Source: Dichetophora obliterata (lineage: Eukaryota > Arthropoda > Insecta > Diptera > Sciomyzidae). Taken from it: 64,000 bases of DNA. The DNA is taken from contig OY986439.1 of assembly GCA_963920525.1 (NCBI GenBank), positions 18,833,319 through 18,897,318 on the forward strand. The letters run 5' to 3'. A program made the position numbers and the translations under genes. The notes under the pieces were generated by a model that saw only the letters and a program-made list of their open reading frames with translations, searched no databases and was not told the DNA's origin. Shown here in pieces: positions 12,545-24,002 of this stretch (within the stretch, counting starts at the first letter, position 1; the number at the start of each line of letters is the position of its first letter).

Positions 12545-13004
12545 TCTGTAAAAATATGTAATAGCATCATTTCAAAATAAGAGGCGAGCTCCTCGTCGCT
12601 CTAAATGGTTATTTCAGCAGAGACTTAAAATATGTTTCTAAACTTTTTGATTATGATAAAGTAAAGCAAGTAGGTTTTTCTAAAATAACATTTTGACGTA
12701 GAATTACGTCTTACAGCGCGGTTTGTATGGGGGTCATTTTCACGAATTTTTCAAAGTGATATTTGACACATTGGGGTATACCTACAGCCTTTAATATTCA
12801 TCGTACAAAGAAAAAAAATGCCAAAATATCAGTTTTAGTGGGAATAAAACGAATATCTAATAAAATAGCAAAATCTAAGAAGAAGAAAAATTCATATATT
12901 CGTATGAGTAATGCACAAGCTGCTAGCTGCAGTAGCTTCTTATGCTGTTTTTAAGGTTGTTGTTGTTGTTATGTTTACTTGTGTGGTTCGTTATTACGTC
13001 GTTC

Positions 13005-14262
13005 CCCAATGTGCACAAAAACGGATGCGGATCCGTTACGAACCCGTTACGAGTCCGTCAGTACGCACTACGCTTTCTTATGTTTCGACGGACCCGTTAC
13101 GAACCCGTTGCGAATCCGCCAAAAGAGTCCGAAACGGATTCGTATATGAAGTCCGTAACGGATTCGTATATGAAGTCCGTAACGGATTCGTATCTGAAGT
13201 CCGTTACGGATTCGTTTCTGAAGTCCGTTCTGAGTTCGAGGCGGATCCGAAAAAATGGAAAAAGCAATTCGAATTTTTGAGAGAAATCGCTCTTATGTTT
13301 TGACGGACCCGTTACGAACCCGTTACGAATCCGTCAAAAAAATTACCACAACGTTAACATAAAAGACAGTCTTAAATTTGTTTTACAATTTCTTATTTTA
13401 TTTTCAGTGGATTAGGGATACGAAATACAATTGTGTACTTATTTTTATTTTAAACAATTTCTTTATTTCATTAAGCTCGTGCTCCTCAAGCTCTCCTTCA
13501 AATCGAAGAAAAGTACTTGCCAGAATTTTTAACTAATTATCATAAAGTTAAATGTGACTATAGGATAGCCGTACACAAGATATTTTTCGGAAACTTTTTT
13601 AATTGCGTGAATTTGGTACGCTTTGTCATATAGCAGTAAAAGTTATTGGGATGCTTCAATGAAAAATAATGTTTAGCTGTTTGAAGAAACAAGTATGAGC
13701 CATCCTGGAACTCACCAACATTGTACTCGTTTGTTTGATATTTTGAATTATTTTTTTTACCATTTAAACTAGCCTCCACTACTCTCTTATAAGTTTTATT
13801 ACAAAATAATTTTTTTTGTTTTAATTTACGTTTAATTTCCTGCAAAAAGTTTTCGAATTTGAATGCGTCAAACTTGTTTAGAGAACCTATATTTTTAACA
13901 TATGTAGCTAAATGCGTCAAACGAGTCCATTGCGAGTTCGCATTATTTAAAAAAAAAGAGTCTGAAACGTCTGTTTCGTATATGAAGTCCGAAATGGATT
14001 CGTATCTGAAGTCCGAAACGGGTTCGTATCTGAAGTCCGAAACAGATTCGTATCTGAAGTCCGAAACGGATTCGTAACTGAAGTCCGAAACGGATTCGTA
14101 TCTGAAGTCCGAAACGGATTCGTAACTGAAGTCCGTAACGGAGAGAGGAAATTCATACGAAAAAGGATCCGTTCCGGATGCGAAACGCAATCCGTTTCGG
14201 ACAAAATGTACGAAGAAGTGAGTTCGTTACGGATTCTTAACAGATTCGTTTGGCACACTGGG
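13005..14262 (-). mobile_element. 24-bp-repeat DNA element, copy L, with TE protein remnant
   Basis: It is bounded by CCCAATGTGCACAAAAACGG at the left and, inverted, CCCAGTGTGCCAAACG at the right. Both ends hold degenerate units of CGAATCCGTTTCGGACTTCA with a 24-bp period (about 13130-13215 and 13968-14130). TCGTT borders both ends (13000-13003 region and 14263-14267) and may be a short target duplication. The interior, 13558-13930 on the minus strand, encodes a protein segment described separately. The element is an inverted relative of the copy at 15014-15924. The superfamily is uncertain. Confidence 0.7.
13558..13930 (-). pseudogene. Transposon protein remnant resembling DUF4218
   Basis: The minus-strand frame contains THLATYVKNIGSLNKFDAFK, then FENFLQEIKRKLK and a tail ending KNILCTAIL before a stop at 13558. 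The spacing of His-Leu, the Gly-x-Leu-x-x-Phe segment and Phe-Glu-Asn matches the conserved core of DUF4218, which accompanies tnp2 transposases of En/Spm (CACTA) elements. The identification is from memory of that motif. Upstream, the open frame runs into the 24-bp repeats (YESVSDFR-type peptides), which are probably repeat DNA rather than protein. No start codon or full domain is present. Confidence 0.5.
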
Positions 14263-14477
14263 TCGTTGTTGTGCTGCTTTTGATGTTGTTGTTGTTTTTA
14301 TTAATATGTATGTAATACATACATATATAAATACACATGAGTTGCTTTTTTTTCCCAGATAGCCAATCGGCTTGGTTGAAAACGGTGTGCACTTTTAAAA
14401 GCACTGAAGCGGACTGTTTCGTTGTCAGCAAACTATGCATTGTGTGTTTCATATAAGCGTGCCATTTATTAAGTTGT

Positions 14478-14651
14478 ATATTAATGTTGATTTTCTATGA
14501 TTTAAATACAAATTCTAAATGTTTGATAGTTTAAATCATTCTTGATTAGTTAGCTGATTGATTAACTAGTTTAACCTGACCTAAAGTTCAATAAACCATT
14601 CTAAACTATCAAACAATTAGAATTTATATTAAAATCATAGAAAATCAACAC
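14478..14651. mobile_element. Palindromic MITE
   Basis: The left arm GTTGATTTTCTATGATTT, followed by AATTCTAAATGTTTGATAGTTTA, is repeated inverted at the right end as TAAACTATCAAACAATTAGAATT and AAAATCATAGAAAATCAAC. Arms of about 60 bp surround a short loop. No coding capacity. It lies between the two 24-bp-repeat elements. Confidence 0.75.
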
Positions 14652-15013
14652 AAAAAATAACAAGGTCATTTAGAAAACTTTTAGTTGTATATTAATTTTA
14701 TTTGTTATTCAACAGTTGTAACCTTTTCTTAAAAAAGTTTTTATTAAGTTGCAACAATAAGCTAAACAATAAACGGTAACTCAACTGCACTACCTTGATT
14801 TCAATACAAGGGTGAAAAAAAGGTAAAAAAGACAAGAACAAACGACACATCAAGCGAATATGACATAAATTTCAATTCGATTCTTGATAAATATAAAAAA
14901 GGACTTTACAATTATATAGAGAACAGTTTAAAGGTACAAAAACTTGTCATTTTCATACCAGCAAATCAGACGCTGCCATTTTAAGTACCGTTTAGCTGGC
15001 ACATTCATGGCTT

Positions 15014-15924
15014 CCCAGTGTGCCAAACGGATCCGTTACGAATCCGTAACGAACTCACTTCTTCGTACATTTTGTCCGAAACGGATTGCGTTTCGCATCC
15101 GGAACGGATCCTTTTTCGTATGAAATTCCTCTCTCCGTTACGGACTTCAGTTACGAATCCGTTTCGGACTTCAGATACGAATCCGTTTCGGACTTCATAT
15201 ACGAAAACGTTTCGGGCTTCAGGTACGAATCCGTTTCGGGCTTCAGATACGAATCCGTTTCGGACTTCAGGTACGAATCCATTTCGGACTTCACATACGA
15301 ATCCGTTTCACTCTTTTTTTTAAATAATGCGAACTCGCAACGGACTCGTTTTTTAAAAATAGTCCTTATTCAAAAAGGGACAATAATGTTTATGTATGTT
15401 CAACATTTTTTTATTTTTTTTGCTAATTCAGTTCTTACATTCTACATATTACATTTTAAATAAGGAAATTTAAAATTATATCAATGTATAATAAAAATAA
15501 AAATAACAACAAAAATAAGTACACAATTGTATTTCGTATCCCTAATCTATTGAAAATAAAATAAGAAATTGTAAAACAAATTTAAGACTGTCTTTTATGT
15601 TTACGTTGTGGTAATTTTTTTGAAGGATTCGTAACGGGTTCGTAACGGGTTCGTCGAAATAAAAGATTCCTCTCAAAAATACGAATTGCTTTTTTCAGTT
15701 TTTCGGATCCGCCTCGGACTCAGAACGGACTTCAGGAACGAATCCGTAACGCACTTCAGATACGAATCCGTTTCGGACTTCATATACGAATGCGTTTCAG
15801 ACTCTTTTGGCGGAATCGTAACGGGTTCGTAACGGGTCCGTCGAAACATAAGAAAGCGCAGTGCGTACTGACGGACTCGTAACGGGTTCGTAACGGATCC
15901 GCATCCGTTTTTGTGCACATTGGG
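15014..15924 (+). mobile_element. 24-bp-repeat DNA element, copy R (inverted relative of copy L)
   Basis: It starts CCCAGTGTGCCAAACGGATC and ends with the complement of CCCAATGTGCACAAAAACGG, the mirror image of copy L. A clean array of 24-bp units lies at 15127-15315 (repeat peptide YESVSDFR in one frame), and a shorter one at 15720-15800. The segment at 15500-15610 matches copy L at 13345-13450 in reverse. The coding remnant of copy L is absent, so this is an internally deleted form. Confidence 0.7.
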
Positions 15925-16009
15925 TTGTTGGGTTGTAATGCAATAGAGAATACAGATGCATGTAGCTAGAGAGCCAGTATGTGGCTACAAAAAAATGTAC
16001 TACTACTAG

Positions 16010-16200
16010 CCAAGGTTGCCAGTTAAAATTTAAAAAAATCCGACAAAAAGTTACTTTTTTCACAATAACATAAATTAAATACAACAAAAATTACCATTGT
16101 AAAGAAAAACAAAAAAGTTTCTGCCGCAATAAAAAAATATCAAAAAAAAATCTCACGCTCATTAAAAATTACCACACAGATACCACGCGTTTTTAAAAAA
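16010..16200. repeat. Dispersed repeat with CCAAGGTTGCCAG head
   Basis: The order of motifs here (CCAAGGTTGCCAG, then AGTAACATAAATTAAATAC-like, AATTACCATTGTAAAG, GCAATAAAAAA and a run of AAAAAATC units) recurs at 63615-63860 in the same orientation. It is a dispersed repeat family of unknown type. Confidence 0.6.
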
Positions 16201-16206
16201 AAAGCA

Positions 16207-16615
16207 CAGTTTCGATTATATCGTAAGTATAGACGTAAAATTTCTTTTTATATAGTAATAGAGAAAAATTCTGTTTTTTTCATTCATATTTTTAAAAACT
16301 ATTTAAAAACATTTGATCTTCTAAATAAAAATTATTCAAAAACAAATTTGTTGTTTTTGTTGCCTTCTCTAAACTTACTTGATCTAAAAAGTCGAAAAGT
16401 TTTATTATGAATTTAATTGAGAGCTTTTTAGATCAAGTTAGTTTGAAGAAGCCAATAACAACAACATTAAATTCGTTTTTGAATAATTTTTATTTAGAAG
16501 ATGAAATGTTTTAAAATAGTTTTGAAAAATATAAATAAAAAACAAGATTTTTTCTCTATTACTGTATAAAAAAGAATTCTACGTCTGCACTTACGATACT
16601 ATCGAAACTGTATCT
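16207..16615. mobile_element. Large foldback MITE
   Basis: Two arms of roughly 180 bp are inverted copies. The left contains CAGTTTCGATTATATCGTAA, AGTAATAGAGAAAAA, GTTGTTTTTGTTGCCTTCT and ACTTGATCTAAAAAG. The right contains the complements in reverse order, ending ACGATACTATCGAAACTGTA. The centre is a short AT-rich loop near 16395-16425. No coding capacity. Confidence 0.75.
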
Positions 16616-18154
16616 TTTTTTTTTAAATATACATAAATAAAACAAACATTCATATAAATAACATAAAAATAAAAAAAAAACATATATAAGAAAAATTATA
16701 TTAAAATCAGTGCAAGTAGCAATAATGACAAAGCGATAACACGTGTTTTAAACCAGCGTGGCCCACGAAAATTATTTAAAGAGTGTAAAAGCAACAACAT
16801 CAAAAATATTTTTAAATCTGGATGCAATGAAGAATTACCAATAACACGAGTGCTGGCAGAGTACACGACAGCGGACTTATATGTGCACTGTAAAAATAAT
16901 GAATCAAGTAATTCTAAATGTTTCATTTTTGTTGCTAGTCAGAATACATTCTGATTTACCAAGCTTTAACCGCGTGGAGGTTTTCATATATCCTTTTTTA
17001 TTTTTTGTTTTATAGTTTTTAATTTTTTATTTTTTATTTTTTACTTTCTTTTTTAGGTTTCTTTTTTGTGAATTTTTTATTATTATACATTTTTTTCATT
17101 TTTTAATTTTATAATAATTTTTATTTGCTTTAACCCTAATTTTTTATACTTTTTTTATTATCTTACTGTTTCATTATTAACTAAACTATTATATTATTAA
17201 GATTAAAATCTTTTTTATCTATTATTATTATCTATGAAAAAATAGGCAAACTCCCAATTTTCCACAAATTCTTTTCTTGCCATTTTTCAATAACCCCATA
17301 ACCCCTATAAAAATAATTTATTCTGATGCAATTTAACTAAGTACCAACCTGCAAACATTCAATAACTTTTTCTCAATGTGTATTCGCACAGCGAAAAATA
17401 TAAAGAATACGACGCGTGCTGTTAACGTCTACAACGCGAATGCCAAAAACAGTACAAAACATCCGCGATCGATGGTGCCAAAGAACAAAAAGAACAAAAA
17501 CAACAACATGCAAACGCAGAACAGCTATCGATGGTTCGAAAGAACAATAAAATTAAGAAGCGAAGCTGAAATTGCAAACTAAATTCTGCGAATTACAACA
17601 ATCATGAAAATATTGAAGTTGTTGTAAAAGAGTGGAAAGAGTGGAAAGAGTGGAAAGAGTGGAAAGAGTGGAAAGAGCTAGGCGCTGGGCATCGCTGTTT
17701 TAAACGATGCTTTTTATTTTGTTTGGCTTTGCTATTCTATTTTTGAAGTAAAACTTCTTAGGCGGCGATTTGATACTGAGAGTAAATTTTTTAGAGTCTC
17801 GTTACGATTATTAGGACCAGCTCATATATTTGCATGGTTCGTATTTGCTCACTCATGAAGCTTAATGAATATGAGGGAATTTTTTGTTTAAAAAAAATGT
17901 GTTCATATTCATTTTCGTGAACAGCTGTTTTTTTCATGAACTCAAGAAGAGGAAACCAGTTTGTGAACAAGAATATTTTTTACTCTTGCGAAGAAACTGT
18001 TGCTATTCATCTCTTCTTCTAATCTTCACTTGTCGTTCGTGGGCTCTTTATTTATTCATTAATTGTTCATGAAGTGGTGAAGGCAACGGATGATACTCAC
18101 TTGTTCACTGGCAATAGATGGTTTGTATCAGAGAAGGAATTCAGTGCTGGCGCG
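16616..18154. other. Intergenic, low complexity, with a 10-bp minisatellite
   Basis: The stretch 16980-17270 is extremely T-rich. A short minisatellite of AGTGGAAAGA units, about five copies, lies at 17630-17678. Reading frames in this stretch are Lys/Asn-rich low-complexity peptides with no family resemblance. No gene is supported. Confidence 0.55.
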
Positions 18155-19019
18155 AATACTAGGTAAAAATGGGTCGCTTAATCCGCATCCGTTGACAGAA
18201 TTTCAAAGTTATGTAATTTTTTATAATAGAGTAGGTTGAAACTTCATATTTCGAATATGAAGTCAGAATTTTATTTTTACGAATCCGGAGCTGGCGCGAT
18301 ATTCCGTTGTTAGAATTTCAAAATTATGGAATTTTTAAATCATAGGGTTGCCACCTAATAATATGTATTTTTAAGTATTTTAAACATGATTTATCAGTGT
18401 TAGGTGGTCATGATAGAATTGTTTAATGATGTTAAAAACTTTTAAGAAAACATATTATTAGATGGCAACCCTATTATTTCAAAATTGTATAATTTTTAAA
18501 TTCTGACATCGGATTCGGATTCGGATTCAGGGACCCATTTTTACTCTTTAGTTCGCGCCAGCTCCGAATTCGTAAAAATAAAAAATAAGGTGGCAACCCT
18601 ATCCACTGTCTTAAATTTTAATATTCTGACTACTGATTCGAAATCAGCACCCTCTAACACCATTCAATTATGTTTAAAACTATTTAAAATACATATTATT
18701 TGGTGGCAGCCCTTTTACAAAAAAAATCACAACTTTGAAATTCTGACAACGGACTCGGATTTAGCGACCCATTTTTACCTAGTGTTCGTGCCAGCATCCA
18801 ATTCGTTAAAATAAAAAATTATGTGGCAACCCTATTAACCATATGGAATTTCAAAATTCTGAATTCAGATTCGAAATCAGCGACCCCGTAACACCGTTTA
18901 TTATGTTTAAAACTATTAAAAATAAATATTATTAGGTGGCAACCCTATTATAAAAAATTACATAATTTTTAAATTCTGAGAATGGATGCGGATTTAGCGA
19001 CCCATTTGTACCTAGTATT
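18155..19019. mobile_element. TIR element with internal repeats and a nested MITE
   Basis: The left end reads AATACTAGGTAAAAATGGGT then CGCTTAATCCGCATCC. The complement of the right end reads AATACTAGGTACAAATGGGT then CGCTAAATCCGCATCC, so the terminal repeats are about 50 bp. The interior repeats the same end-like units several times in both orientations (GACCCATTTTTAC near 18530 and 18765). A separate palindrome, 18342-18474, with TAGGGTTGCCACCTAATAAT ends, appears to be a MITE inserted in it. GGTGGCAACCCTAT recurs near 18587, 18830 and 18935. No coding capacity. Confidence 0.65.
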
Positions 19020-19139
19020 ACTTTTTCTTGTTTTTGTTAAACTATGTAGAAATGCTAGGTAGAGTAATGTTGTTGTAATTCTCTATGAGCTTGCTTAAAA
19101 AAAACAAAACTTTTCTAACTTTCCCTTACAGTTAGTCGA

Positions 19140-19930
19140 AATCTGTGGATGCTTGCCTGTTTTCCGGTTTTGGATTGTACAGGTTGGGGTGGGGGAGGAA
19201 GAGGTGGTTAGTGGGTGGGTTGGGGATGGTGGTAATTTGAGTCTCAATGTACATCATGTTCGAAAATTGTATTAATAAGCCAAAAATATAACATTGTACA
19301 GAACTTCATTGAAATTTGTTGATGTTTGAATATTTTTTAGTTTCGTGTTGTACTGGAAGGGAAGGGGGAGGGGGTGTTAGTGCATCGATGTATACAATGT
19401 TTAAAAACTGTGTTAATAAGCCAAAAAGACGACATCGTACTAAATTTCACTGAAATATCTGTGGTCACAAGGAATAATGACTAAACTCAAAATATCGTAA
19501 AAAAGCGATATGGAATTTACTTTATTTCCATTTTTTGAAAGTATGCAGATATCCATTTTTTGCCAAAAATTGATCATCACTAAATATATGAATAAAACCA
19601 AATTACTTATGTCTGCACATATTTTGTTTGTAACGGTTCATATCTTTCAAAAAAATGGGTCGTAGTTCGTGCAATTAAAATATCGTTTTTTACGATACTT
19701 TGAGTTTAGTCGTTATTCCTTGTGACCACAGATATATCGACCTCTGTTGTTTCCCAGTTTGGGTTTGTACGGGAGGGAGGGGTTGTATTGGTTCGATTTG
19801 CACCATTTTCTTAATAGCACTAAAAGAGGACTCTGTACGAAATTTTATCAAAATCCATCAATGTTTACTATTTTTGGCTCAAGAATGTATAAAATCAAAA
19901 CACTGTGCGTCGTGGTCTTGGACATGATTG
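19140..19930. repeat. Diverged tandem repeat of about 180 bp interrupted by a MITE
   Basis: Three related units each have a G-rich run (GGTTGGGGTGGGGGAGG, GGAAGGGAAGGGGGAGG, GGGAGGGAGGGG). In each, a segment like ATTAATAAGCCAAAAA or TTAATAGCACTAAAA and then TGTAC..AA(C)TTCA(T)TGAAAT follow. The third unit is separated from the second by the MITE at 19456-19735. Confidence 0.55.
19456..19735. mobile_element. MITE with ATCTGTGGTCACAAGGAAT ends
   Basis: The left end ATATCTGTGGTCACAAGGAA, followed by TAATGACTAAACTCAAAATA, is matched by an inverted right end ending CTTGTGACCACAGATAT. Arms are about 55 bp. It sits inside a diverged tandem repeat and has no coding capacity. Confidence 0.75.
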
Positions 19931-20280
19931 TATATAATGACGGCTGAGTCACTCACTTCTTAGACAAACATGGTTTTACAAGCTAATGTCAGGTGAAACA
20001 ATGCATTTGTCTAAGCAGCTTTGTTCCGAAACAATCACGCTTGATGTGGCGGTAACTGTTATAATTTATAGGTTTCCCAACGTAAGCACTTCTCTTTTAA
20101 CTATACACAGAACGAGCCGCGATTAAGTTGTTGGCAATACGATATGTCTCTCAAATTAAGAATTAACTAAGAAAAATCACTCCAAATTTTAACTTAAATG
20201 ATAAGTTGATTTTACTATCAATCACTTTATAGAAATTCTTTATTGATTGATATATCTGTGTCGATAAGCAATAATCACTT

Positions 20281-21293
20281 AGGGGTCTTCCATAAACTAC
20301 GTTACTGATTTTCCAGTTTTTTTACCCCCCCCCCCTCCCCCTGCGTTACTTTTCGTAGTGCTTTTCAAAACCCCCCCCCCATAACGTAACGTGACATATG
20401 AAATTAATTCATTCGAATGATTATATATTTTGACTAGCTCGGACAATTTTCACTAGTATTAGAGACTAGTATGACTAGATACATTAAAGGAACAATTGGG
20501 AAAAAATCAATAATTAATATCATCTGTAAAAGCTATTCCATCTGCGATCCAAGATTCGATGCTCTCAATCACTGTGATAGAAGAAGCTGGTAGCTTTGTT
20601 GAGGATTCTTCAAAATAGAAGAATCCGCTTTATCGGATTCTATGTCGACCCATTCAGGTGAATCCTCATTTCTAACGCAAAGAAATTCACCTGGTCTTTG
20701 ACAGAGTACCCTTAAAGGCTGCACCAAGTTTTGTGTTTTTGTGTAAATTCTTTCTGAAAATTGATTTATTTAAATAGTATGTTTTATTCCGATTTATTGT
20801 AAACGATATAATACAAACTTATGACAATTCATAGAAGTTTTAAAAACGAAATACAAGCCGCAGGTAGGACATGACCTTGAACTGATTTCTTCTTTCTGAG
20901 AAGGACAGTACATGTCATACGGTATCTCCTTTGGTCAAGAACATTCACCCCTTAACGTCAAAGCCTGTCGCAAAAGCAAAGACCCAAATTTTTCAGACGT
21001 GTGCTGAGATGGTGAAGGAATACCAAAAGGTTCCTGTGTCGAGGGAAAAGGTGGTGGAAGAAATCGTTGAAACAAAAGTTAACCATAAATTTAGACGATC
21101 AAACATAAACATGTAAGGTTAAAATTTTTTTAAATGATTGTGTTATTAATTAGAGGTTTTTCGTCGATTTTTTTAATTTTTGGTAACGTTACAATATCTA
21201 AACACCTCCCCCCCCCCCTACCGTTACTTATCGTAGTGCATTTCAAAACCCCTCCCTCCCCTAAATTGGTAACGTAGTTTATGGACGACCCCT
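20281..21293. mobile_element. TIR element with AGGGGTCTTCCATAAACTAC ends
   Basis: The left end AGGGGTCTTCCATAAACTAC then GTTAC, and the complement of the right end AAGGGGTCGTCCATAAACTA then CGTTAC, are terminal inverted repeats. Both are followed inward by poly-C runs (20325-20380 and 21205-21260) and a shared GTTACTTTTCGTAGTGC-like segment. TTA borders both ends and may belong to the duplication. An interior frame 20931-21116 (61 codons) is not recognised; it may be a remnant of the element's own gene. Confidence 0.65.
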
Positions 21294-21460
21294 TATGTCT
21301 GATTCGAAAGTTTCGAGAAATCTGTATTTAATAATTTCAACGTTTTTTACTTCATTTTAATATGACAAATCTCGTGTTGGTATCCGTTTTGCCACTTTGC
21401 TAAAAACTTTAAAGCAAGCATTACGTTTTATTAAATTTCACAAGATATACATTTATTATC

Positions 21461-22635
21461 ATGCTGATAACTCCTGAACCATTAAGAATTAAATTTTTTT
21501 TCTGCAGCAAAGTTATTCCTATTATTCTGGCCAACAACTTTGCTGAACAAATATATGGGCATTTCCAGAAAAAAGTCAACCGTGACCAAAAACTTAAAAC
21601 TTATTAAAAACTTTTTATTTTATGATGTTATTAAGAGAAACATTTTAATTTTATTAATTTAAGAAATTTCTGTTTAGATTCATTAACCATGATGATCAAA
21701 TCGTCTGTACTATTTCACAAATGTAATTTCCTTTTTCGTAAATGTTTAGAAAATGTTTCGTAAACTTTTTATTTTAGTAAAAATGGAACGCATTGGCTAA
21801 AGCTAATAGAAAAATGGTTGAGGCAAGAAGAGTACAATATATTAAATTTGTTTGTTAATTACTAAATTATATAATTTCTTTACTACCTAATTACTTAATC
21901 ACGCAATTTCAATTTAAGAAAATTTTATCGCGTGTGTTATGTCGCGTGAGTTAAGGCAAATATTTTTTGGAAACGCAATATATTTTTAAATAAGCAAAAT
22001 CTATAGGTTAAGTGGGTTTATAATGAAACTTCACTGTTTTCCCATTATTTAAAAATTAAAAACAAAAACAAAAACAAATTATATGGGAAAATTCGCTGAG
22101 TTTTCACAATCTAAGCATGCTTTTAAAACACACTTCCTTTTTTGTCGCGTGAGTTACGACCATATTTACCACTGCCATTCTTAATTAGTTACAGGAACGA
22201 CAATTTTGGTAGATCATACTATTACTATTTCTAGTAAGACGTTTGTATGTACATAAGAAATTGTTTTACATTAATAACATAAACTTTCGAGAAAACGAAG
22301 CTTTAAGTCGTACACAAGTCGCGTGAGTTACGATGGAAATGTATGAAAAAATCATTTGAAATTGTCTTTAAGCCTTTGACAAGCAACATATGTATGTCTT
22401 GCTTTCAACGCTTCAAAACAATTAATGTTACTCATACGCTATGTTGATCTAATTTTTTCGTTGCAAACTATGCTGACTTTTTGTAAAACTCACTAGATAA
22501 GACCTACTGGAAACGATTTCTTTTCATATTTATATGTTCAGCAAAGTTGTTGGCCAGAATAATAGGAAGAACTTTGCTGAAAAAATCAAAATTAAAATCC
22601 TAATGATTCAAAAGTTAAATGGTTCTACATGAAAA
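21461..22635. mobile_element. TIR element with about 120-bp arms
   Basis: The left arm (21461-21570) contains AAAGTTATTCCTATTATTCT then GGCCAACAACTTTGCTGAAC. The right arm (22530-22635) contains the complements, so the arms are long inverted repeats. The interior carries three copies of GTCGCGTGAGTTA followed by AGG or CGA (21941, 22144 and 22319). No coding frame is evident. Confidence 0.65.
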
Positions 22636-22738
22636 TGAGTGCATATCTTGAGTAATTTTTGATTCTGTGCTATACTAGGGCGTTCGAGTTTCTGCAGGCC
22701 TAACAAAGAAAGCACACGATTTTTGTCAAAGTTATTGT

Positions 22739-23775
22739 TTATTCTTCCACATAGTTCCCTTTCAGCTCAATATACTTATTCCAACGATTTACTAGCATTG
22801 CGATGCCCTTCGAATAGTAAGATTTCTCAGGATCTCTGAAATACGCTTCAGTTTCCAATTCGACCTGTTCATTTGTCGCAAATCTTCTTCCCTGGAGCCA
22901 CCTTTCTAAGCTTGGGGACAGATAATAGTCGCTGGGGCCAAATATGGAAAGTATGGAGGATGAGGAAGCAGTTCAAAGCGTTACTGTTGCAATTTGGCCA
23001 TGGCTTCGATCAATTTGTGATCTGGAGCATTGTCTTGCAAAAAGATGATTTTTTTCTTCGATAAATGAGGCGTTTGTTTTCGTTCTTCAATCGGTCCAAT
23101 AATTTGCAATAATAGACGCTGTTGATTCTTTTTCCATTTCTCAAATAGTCGATGCACGAAATGCCACTTGAATCCCAAAAAACAGACGCCAACACCTTTC
23201 CAGCCGTTTGTTGAGTCTTCACTCGCTTTGGTGCACTACCACTGGGACCTACCCACTCTTTTGCTGATTCTGGTGTATAGTGGTGGGTGGATCCATGTTT
23301 TATCCATGATCACTATTTTACGCAAAAAATCAGTCAGATTGCGTTTAAACATGTTCAAACATTGTTGGGAAGTGCGAACACATTTATGTTTTTGATTGAT
23401 TGTTAACGAACGCGGCATCCATTTTGCAGTCCGCTTTCTCATACCCAAATGTTCATGTAATATTGAAACCACTGACCCACTTGATATGCCTACGACTGTA
23501 ATGATCTCACACACTTTCACTTTCGGATTGGCTTATACGAAATCGTGGATTTTTGCAATACATTCTGGAGTGGTCGCTGTTTTTGGTGCTCCCTCGGCAT
23601 GTTCATCTTTTGTGCTGATTCGACCTCTTTTGAACTCTGCAATCCAATATTTTACGGTTGAATACGACGGAGCAGATTCACCATAATATTTATCGAGCTT
23701 TTCTTTTGTCTCTTTCGCACTTTTGTTATGCAAAAAGTAATGTCTAATCAAGGCACGAAATTCTTCTTAATCCAT
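22739..23775 (-). pseudogene. Mariner transposase pseudogene
   Basis: The minus strand starts ATG-GAT-TAA at 23775, so codon 3 is already a stop. The helix-turn-helix N-terminus follows (LIRHYFLHNKSAKETKEKLD, then YSTVKYWIAEFKRG). The middle and catalytic parts continue in shifting frames: KVCEIITVVGISSGSVVSIL, VIMDKTWIHPPLYTR (first catalytic Asp), IIFLQDNAPDHK (second) and PPYFPYLAPSDYYL (third). The C-terminus ends RWNKYIELKGNYVEE at a stop near 22739. The DNAPxH and LAPSDY motifs are those of classic mariner transposases, whose usual length of about 345 residues matches. There are several frameshifts. The terminal repeats were not located with confidence. Confidence 0.88.
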
Positions 23776-24002
23776 GTTTATAACAATACCAAAAGTTGTT
23801 TAATTTAGAAAACTATAACGTCGGTGGAATTATAAAAAACATAGAAAAAAGGGTACAAAAAAGTGCAGTGTTTTTTATGAAAAAAATTTTTATTGATCGA
23901 AAAAAATTATTTCTTGATCCTTATATTTTTGATCAGAAATAAAAATTATTTTATGAGGGTGAACATATGAGGGTGATTTTTCATAGTTTGCACTTTCACT
24001 TT

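Noticed and set aside
12911..13303. Overlapping 112-130-residue repeat proteins
   Set aside because: They are read from degenerate copies of the 24-bp element repeats and appear on several frames and both strands, as expected for repeat DNA without stops.
17376..17582. A 68-residue Lys/Asn-rich protein
   Set aside because: Low-complexity composition in an AT-rich stretch, with no domain or splice support.
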